Notes under the pieces: generated by a model
Database searches by the model: none
Told to the model about the DNA's origin: nothing
What the model saw: the letters and a program-made list of their open reading frames with translations, nothing else
Source of the DNA: Streptomyces marincola
GTDB lineage: Bacteria > Actinomycetota > Actinomycetes > Streptomycetales > Streptomycetaceae
Direction: 5' to 3'
DNA length: 64,000 bases
Assembly: GCF_020410765.1 (NCBI RefSeq)
Contig: NZ_CP084541.1
Span: forward strand, 744,001-808,000
In this document: piece after piece, positions 59,584-64,000 of the stretch
Layout: the number at the start of each line of letters is the position of its first letter
Position numbering within the stretch: the stretch's first letter is position 1
Position numbers and translations under genes: made by a program

Positions 59584-61869
59584 GTGACTGGTGGGGTGCT
59601 TTATGCGCACAGCGCGAACGACGCGGGGGTGCGGCATGAATTGGCCGATCACCTGCGGGGTTCTGCCACGCTGGCGCGCATGTTCGGAAATGTGTTCGGC
59701 GCGGGAGATGTCGCGGCGTACCTGGCCCTCGTGCACGACGTAGGCAAAGGCTGGTGTTGCTGGCAGCACCGCCTCATCTCGGTCGAGAACGAACAAGCCC
59801 GAGGCAAGAAGCAGCGGGTCGGCGTTCCGCACAAGGAGGCGGGCGCTGGGTTGGCGGCGAAGTACATCGCACGGCCGTTCGCCGCCCTGGTTCTCGGTCA
59901 TCATGGCGGGCTGCCGGACGACGGCCGCGTACGCGAAGTCGTACGGAGTCTGGCGGGTAGCGGGCCGGATGCCGTGGCCGCTCGGGAGGCGGTAGCGGCC
60001 GTTTCCGCTGTGGTGCCGGAAATCATTCCGCCGAAGCCGCTGCGACTGCCTGACTGGTTCGACCGGTTGCGCGGGCCGCACGGGGCTCTGCAACTGGACC
60101 TGCTGGAACGAATGCTGTTCAGCACCTTGGTCGACGCCGACTTCCTCGACACTGCGGCGCATTTCTCCAGCAGCGCCGTACGTGTGGCCCCGGATGCCGA
60201 TATGGCCGCGTTGTACGAGCGGTTCGAACGACGCCGCGCCGATTACCTGGACGCCCGCCCCCCTTCCGCCGTGGATGAGGTACGAGCGGACATCTACCGG
60301 CAGGTGTTGGACGCCGCGACGCGGGCGCCGGGGATGTACGTCCTGCATGTGCCGACCGGTGGAGGCAAAACGCTGGCCTCGGCTGGATTCGCGCTACGAC
60401 ACGCCGCCGAGCATGCGTTGCAGCGAGTCATCGTCGCCGTTCCGTACGTCAGCATCACCGAGCAGAACGCCCAGGTGTACCGCAAAATGCTGGACCCGCG
60501 GGATGGGGAAGAAGGCGGGCCGGTGGTGCTGGAGCACCACAGTTCGGTCGATCTCGACGACGAAGCGGGATCGGCACAGTGGGCACGTCTCGGGGCGGAG
60601 AACTGGGACGCGCCCATGGTGGTGACGACCACCGTGCAGTTGTTCCAATCGATCTTCGCGCATCGTCCATCGGCCATGCGCAAACTGCACCGGCTGGCGG
60701 GGTCCGTCATCGTTTTGGACGAGGTGCAGGCGCTGCCGGACCGCCTGTTGGCGCCCATCCTGAGCGTGCTGCGCGGCCTGGTCGATCACTTCGGCGCGTC
60801 GGTCGTTCTCGCCTCGGCCACCCAACCGGAGTTCTGGGCGCTGCCCGAACTGCGCGGGTCCGCACGGCTGGAGATGGTCGAGGATGTGGCGCGGCTTTTC
60901 GAGCAGTTGCGGCGCGTGGAGTATTCCTGGCTGCTCGACGACGGCCTGACCTGGGAGGATGTGGCCGGAGCCATCGTGGCCGAGCCGGAGCAGCAGGTAC
61001 TGACGGTTGTCAACACGACGGTGGACGCCGCGCGTCTGCACCGAGCCGTCGGGCGGGCGGTGGGTGCCGACGTGGACACGGGAGACGGCGGGGTGCGGGT
61101 GCTGCACCTGTCCACACGGATGACAGCCGAGCACAGGCGCGAGGTCATCGCCGACATCCGCTGTCGGCTGGCGCTCGGGCAGCCGACGTTCGTCATCTCC
61201 ACCTCTCTCATCGAGGCCGGTGTCGACGTGGACTTTCCATGCGTCTACCGGGCCATGGCGCCTGCGGAGTCCCTTCAGCAGGCGGCCGGCCGCTGCAACC
61301 GGGACGGCAATCTGGACACGGGCCGGGTCGTGGTCTTCCGGCCGTCCGAGGGCGGTGTTCCCCAGGATGCCTCGTACCAGGTCGCCCTTGATGCGACCGT
61401 CCGCTTCTTCGGTCCTAACCTCCGAGATCCTGACGACCTGGCGGCGCTCCGTGGGTATTACGAGGAGCGCTACACGGCGCGGGGTTCGGACGGTCGCCCA
61501 TTCGGGGCACTGATTCAGGAGGCCCGCAGGGCGCTGGACTTTCCCAAGGTCGCTGCCGAGTTCCAGATGATCGACAACGACCACACCACTCCCGTTGTCG
61601 TCATCCGTCCGACCAAGAGCGAGCAGGAACGCGACGCTATCGCACGCGACATTGCCACGTTGCGGTCTCCCTACCCGTGCGGGCCGGAGGTTCTGCGGCG
61701 CCTTCAGCCGCACACGGCCACGCTCCCCCGGCATGAGGCGCAGGAGGCCGTTCGTGCCGGCTTCGCGGTGCCCATCACCGGCGACCTGTTGGAGTGGCGC
61801 AGCCACTACGACGAGGCCCGTGGCCTTGACCGCGACGAGCCCGAGGACCACGGCGCGTTCCTCGTCTGA
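59584..61869 (+). CDS. cas3: CRISPR-associated nuclease-helicase Cas3 (type I-C)
   Basis: 761 aa, GTG start. N-terminal HD nuclease: ALVHDVGKG (about 48-56) and VLGHHGGLPDD. SF2 helicase: HVPTGGGKTLASAGF (Walker A, about 256), VIVLDEVQALPDRLL (DEVQ in place of DEAH), VVLASATQPEF (motif III), FVISTSLIEAGVDVDF (motif V) and QQAAGRCNRDG (motif VI). It degrades DNA marked by Cascade. The HD-helicase order and the following cas5c-cas8c genes define type I-C. Base composition is visibly less extreme than in the core genes, consistent with transfer. Confidence 0.97.
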   Translation: MTGGVLYAHSANDAGVRHELADHLRGSATLARMFGNVFGAGDVAAYLALVHDVGKGWCCWQHRLISVENEQARGKKQRVGVPHKEAGAGLAAKYIARPFAALVLGHHGGLPDDGRVREVVRSLAGSGPDAVAAREAVAAVSAVVPEIIPPKPLRLPDWFDRLRGPHGALQLDLLERMLFSTLVDADFLDTAAHFSSSAVRVAPDADMAALYERFERRRADYLDARPPSAVDEVRADIYRQVLDAATRAPGMYVLHVPTGGGKTLASAGFALRHAAEHALQRVIVAVPYVSITEQNAQVYRKMLDPRDGEEGGPVVLEHHSSVDLDDEAGSAQWARLGAENWDAPMVVTTTVQLFQSIFAHRPSAMRKLHRLAGSVIVLDEVQALPDRLLAPILSVLRGLVDHFGASVVLASATQPEFWALPELRGSARLEMVEDVARLFEQLRRVEYSWLLDDGLTWEDVAGAIVAEPEQQVLTVVNTTVDAARLHRAVGRAVGADVDTGDGGVRVLHLSTRMTAEHRREVIADIRCRLALGQPTFVISTSLIEAGVDVDFPCVYRAMAPAESLQQAAGRCNRDGNLDTGRVVVFRPSEGGVPQDASYQVALDATVRFFGPNLRDPDDLAALRGYYEERYTARGSDGRPFGALIQEARRALDFPKVAAEFQMIDNDHTTPVVVIRPTKSEQERDAIARDIATLRSPYPCGPEVLRRLQPHTATLPRHEAQEAVRAGFAVPITGDLLEWRSHYDEARGLDRDEPEDHGAFLV

Positions 61870-61928
61870 ATCTGATGGCCCTCAAAGACGAAGCGCGGCT
61901 ATGGCAGCATTGATCTACCCATGGGGAA

Positions 61929-62030
61929 ATGGCGGCTTGCTACATCAAGCCGAGGATCGCAACCCTGTCGTCGTCGGCGGCAGAGACGGAGCGCCTCGTA
62001 GTCTGCCGCGTGCTGGAATAGACGCGGCAG
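61929..62030 (+). ncRNA. Candidate crRNA-like RNA (repeat-like / 34-nt guide / repeat-like) inside the cas operon
   Basis: Plus strand, between cas3 and cas5c. Repeat-like 1 (61929-61963) begins TGGC like the array repeat, folds as CGGCTTG-CTACAT-CAAGCCG, and ends GCCGAGGATCGCAAC, identical over 15 nt to the 3' end of the array repeat in crRNA sense; the hairpin sequence differs from the repeat but pairing is kept. The unpaired AGGATCGCAAC is 11 nt, the 5' tag length left by Cas5 in type I-C. A 34-nt guide (61964-61997) follows, then repeat-like 2: GTAGTCTGCCG resembles the repeat start GTGGCAGCCG, with a CTGCCGCGT/ACGCGGCAG stem (62003-62011 and 62022-62030). No third handle follows. Best explained as a Cascade-bound regulatory RNA; a decayed array remnant is the alternative. 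Confidence 0.75.
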
Positions 62031-62133
62031 GCCACGCATATCACCGGCAGGTGACGTTCACCGCCAGTGTGCGGACACGCCGCACAACGAGCACAACGAC
62101 GAGGACAACGACCGAAGGCCAGTCGAGAAAGTC

Positions 62134-62361
62134 ATGCCACACTTTGAGGTTCTCCCTTCACTGTGGTCGTGGGTCTATTGGACGGAGCTCTCGGAGTACT
62201 GTTCAAAGTCTCGCTCTTTTTCTCCTTCTCGTCGCCCAGTTGAGGCCCTCGGACGTTTGTGCGTCGGCCGCCGCACCGCTCACAGAGCCACAAGTACAAC
62301 TTCTCGGTGCTCGATGACTTCGGCACACCAACCGCAACAACCTCCTTGGAGGACGACATGA
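62134..62361 (+). other. Possible 75-codon ORF upstream of cas5c, coding status uncertain
   Basis: Starts ATG at 62134 with no good ribosome site and ends in ATGA overlap with the cas5c start. The product would be Trp-rich at the N-terminus (LWSWVYW) and Ser/Arg-rich later, with many rare codons for this GC content (TCT, AGT, AGA, TTT). It contains the predicted target of the crRNA-like RNA. It could be a small toxin-like ORF, a translational leader for cas5c, or chance. Confidence 0.25.
62160..62190 (+). promoter_or_regulatory. Predicted target of the crRNA-like RNA upstream of cas5c
   Basis: Preceded by TTC (62157-62159), the usual type I-C PAM. In register with the guide at 61964, positions 2-5, 7-11, 13-14, 22-29 and 31 are identical (20 of the first 31); the mismatches at 6 and 12 fall where type I guides flip bases out. 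The block 15-21 does not match. Such partial pairing would allow Cascade binding without efficient cutting. The site is about 170-200 bp before the cas5c start. Confidence 0.65.
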
Positions 62362-63122
62362 CTGCCCCGACCGCCGGGATGCGGCGGCACGGCCGTGGTG
62401 ACGATGGCTGGAGGTACCCGGATCTCGTCGTGGAGACCTGGGGGGATCTCGCCTGCTTCACTCGGCCCGAGCTGAAGTCCGAGCGCGTGAGCTACCAGGT
62501 GATGACGCCCTCGGCCGCCAACGGTCTGTTGCAGGCGATCTTCTGGAAGCCTCAGTTCCAGTACGTCATTCGGCGGATCGAGGTGCTGCGGCCCGTCCGG
62601 TGGCACCTGATGCGGCGGAACGAGGTGCGCTCGATCGCGAGTGCGGCCGGGGTCAGGGCGATGCAGAAGGTGCCTGCCCAGCGGTACGACGTGGAGGAGG
62701 ACAGGGATCAGCGCAGCACGATGGCGCTGGCCGATGTCCGCTATCGGATTCACGCCCAGGTGGAGGTATCGGCGGCGGCGCGCGCGGGCGGCGAGGGGCA
62801 CCCGCCGGCGACGGAGGAGAAGTACCGGGAGCAGCTGCGGCGGCGTGTGGAGCGCGGGGCCTGCTTCTCGCAGCCGTACCTGGGGTGCCGGGAGTTCACC
62901 GCGTCGTTCGGGCCTGACAGCGGTCAGCCCGCGGACGCGGCGTTCACCGAGGAGTTGGGCGTGATGCTGCACTCGATCGAGTACACCCCGGCCGGTGAGC
63001 GCTACCGGTGGTTCCGGGCGTGGGTCGAGGGCGGGGTGCTCTGCGTGCCGCGCGAGCCGCTGCCGGAGAACGCTGTCGCCATGCCGCGGGGCGTGTGGCG
63101 CGCCGACGGCGCGGAGGGGTGA
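62358..63122 (+). CDS. cas5c: Cas5c (Cas5d), type I-C crRNA-processing Cascade subunit
   Basis: 254 aa from ATG 62358 with GGAGG 6 nt upstream. The N-terminal VVETWGDLACFTRPELKSER and SYQVMTPSAANGLLQAIFWK are the Cas5d signature; Tyr46 lies exactly where the Bacillus enzyme has its catalytic Tyr46. Then MRRNEVRS, RYDVEEDRDQRSTMALADVR and the C-terminal CFSQPYLGCREFTASF and PRGVWRADG. In I-C, Cas5 replaces Cas6 and cuts pre-crRNA at the hairpin base. An inverted repeat CCTCCTTGGAGG (62341-62352) covers its ribosome site. 488 bp, unusually long for this operon, separate it from cas3. Confidence 0.95.
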   Translation: MTAPTAGMRRHGRGDDGWRYPDLVVETWGDLACFTRPELKSERVSYQVMTPSAANGLLQAIFWKPQFQYVIRRIEVLRPVRWHLMRRNEVRSIASAAGVRAMQKVPAQRYDVEEDRDQRSTMALADVRYRIHAQVEVSAAARAGGEGHPPATEEKYREQLRRRVERGACFSQPYLGCREFTASFGPDSGQPADAAFTEELGVMLHSIEYTPAGERYRWFRAWVEGGVLCVPREPLPENAVAMPRGVWRADGAEG

Positions 63123-63128
63123 GCGGGC

Positions 63129-64000
63129 GTGCTGCTCCAGAAGCTGAAGGAGTTCGCGGAACGTGCCGCCGATCAGCTGCCGGCCGGGTATTACCGGGCG
63201 AGGACGATCCACTGGGTCCTGCGCATCGCGGAGGACGGCAGGAGCGCCGAGTTGCAGGGCGAGGGTCCGTTGCCGGCGAAGCGGCGGGATCAGGCGATGG
63301 TGGAGCAGGTTCCGTACGTGCAGCGTTCGGGCACGAAGGTGCCGCCGTATCTGCTGGTGGATTCGGCGGAGTTCGTGCTGGGCGTTGCGAAGTCGGCCGA
63401 TGGCGGGGGCGAGGCGGCGGCGGAGAAGGCGAGGGCGGAGGCGGCGCGGCGTCACGCGGCGTGGCGTGAGCTCGCGCTCGCCTGGGCGGACGGCGACCGG
63501 GATGATCCGGCGGCTGTCGCGTTGCGCACGTATCTGACGGACCCGGCGTTGCGGCTGCCCGTTGATGACCGGGTCGATGCGAAGGATGTCGTGGCGTTGC
63601 GTGTGGGCACGCGGTGGCTGCATGCCATGCCGTCGGTGCAGAGCCATTGGGCGGGCGAGGTGCGGCGGCGCAAGGGTGACCGCACGGAGCGTTCGGGTCT
63701 GTGCCTGGTGTGCGGGGAGCACGCGGAGTTGCTGGCGACGATCCCCGAGCCGGTCAAGAAGGGTGCTGTGCCGACGGCCGGTGGCAGCAACGAGGGCCAG
63801 CTGGTGTCCGTCAACGCCGCCGCGCAGGGCCGGGAGGGCATCACGCAACTGGCCAACACGCCCATCTGCCATGCGTGCGGCGGTCGTTCCATGGCCGCGC
63901 TGAACCACCTGCTGGCCTCGGAGCGCCACAGCCGCCGGTTCCGTGAGGACGGCGTGCTTCTCTGGTGGACGCGCGAGGGCTCGTCCGACGACGTGCTGTC
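63129..64000 (+). CDS. cas8c: Cas8c (Csd1) large Cascade subunit, 3' part beyond the window
   Basis: 290 codons visible from GTG 63129, 6 bp after the cas5c stop. The start LLQKLKEFAERAADQLPAGYY and the central LCLVCGEHAELLATIPEPVK, EGQLVSVNAAAQGREGITQL are Csd1/Cas8c blocks. CxxC (CLVC) and a second CxxC (CHAC) 64 residues later could bind zinc. It recognises the PAM in type I-C interference. Frame stays open to the edge; cas7 and the adaptation genes should follow outside. Confidence 0.95.
   Translation, partial: MLLQKLKEFAERAADQLPAGYYRARTIHWVLRIAEDGRSAELQGEGPLPAKRRDQAMVEQVPYVQRSGTKVPPYLLVDSAEFVLGVAKSADGGGEAAAEKARAEAARRHAAWRELALAWADGDRDDPAAVALRTYLTDPALRLPVDDRVDAKDVVALRVGTRWLHAMPSVQSHWAGEVRRRKGDRTERSGLCLVCGEHAELLATIPEPVKKGAVPTAGGSNEGQLVSVNAAAQGREGITQLANTPICHACGGRSMAALNHLLASERHSRRFREDGVLLWWTREGSSDDVL

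Noticed and set aside
62259..62357. Upstream GTG start extending cas5c by 33 codons
   Set aside because: The ATG at 62358 has GGAGG at the right distance and gives the usual length and Tyr46 position.

Overview
The window is high-GC actinomycete DNA, most likely Streptomyces or a close relative. Third codon positions are almost all G/C, GTG starts are common, 4-base ATGA/GTGA gene overlaps abound, and the gene content is typical: hmgA, FemX, MurJ, XRE-DUF397 pairs, DUF202 pairs and a type I-E 29-nt CRISPR repeat. No rRNA, tRNA, transposase or integrase was found. Layout. (1) 1-5977: an FAD enzyme cut by the left edge, then a tightly overlapped minus-strand operon for 5-oxoproline use (pxpC, pxpB, pxpA, a DUF1445 protein, an MFS carrier) with a divergent FadR-type GntR regulator. 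(2) 6020-12615: a secreted GH13 alpha-amylase with two starch-binding modules, two DUF202 membrane proteins, a small secreted protein whose cysteine spacing matches the alpha-amylase inhibitor tendamistat but lacks its Trp-Arg-Tyr triad, a two-helix membrane protein and an XRE-TPR regulator. (3) 12807-13873: an 18-repeat type I-E CRISPR array with no I-E cas genes nearby, followed by a 51-bp near-perfect palindrome. (4) 14218-23357: a MaoC hydratase, an HTH-TPR regulator, hmgA with a HutC-type GntR gene, a dicarboxylate symporter divergent from a CitA/DcuS-type two-component system, and small unknown genes. (5) 23654-51114: a salicylate-primed NRPS metallophore cluster resembling coelibactin and yersiniabactin/pyochelin pathways. 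It holds salicylate synthase, aryl-AMP ligase, two NRPSs with three heterocyclization domains, a thiazolinyl imine reductase fused to a methyltransferase, a second reductase-like protein, P450 plus ferredoxin, type II thioesterase, two stand-alone methyltransferases and a nickel/peptide-type ABC importer. Zur-box-like 15-mers precede the importer and the NRPS/ligase divergent promoter, which points to zinc control. (6) 51319-58206: FemX, MurJ, an ECF sigma factor with a membrane partner, and a HATPase / XRE / DUF397 regulatory set. (7) 58255-64000: a 15-repeat, 37-nt CRISPR array beside a type I-C operon (cas3, cas5c, start of cas8c). How parts work together. In region 5 salicylate is made and activated, loaded on the NRPS aryl carrier domain, extended by two or three cyclized Cys/Thr-like residues, reduced and methylated in trans, released by a thioesterase with a Cys nucleophile, and the metal complex is probably re-imported by the ABC system. 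In region 7 the unusual part is the 488-bp gap between cas3 and cas5c. It carries a crRNA-like element: a repeat-like hairpin with the exact 15-nt 3' end of the array repeat, a 34-nt guide, and a second repeat-like hairpin. Its guide pairs in register (20 of the first 31 positions) with a TTC-PAM site 130 bp downstream, just before cas5c. This is what a Cascade-guided autorepressor or an RNA antitoxin (CreR/CreA-like) would look like, and it is the leading candidate for a previously undescribed system here.
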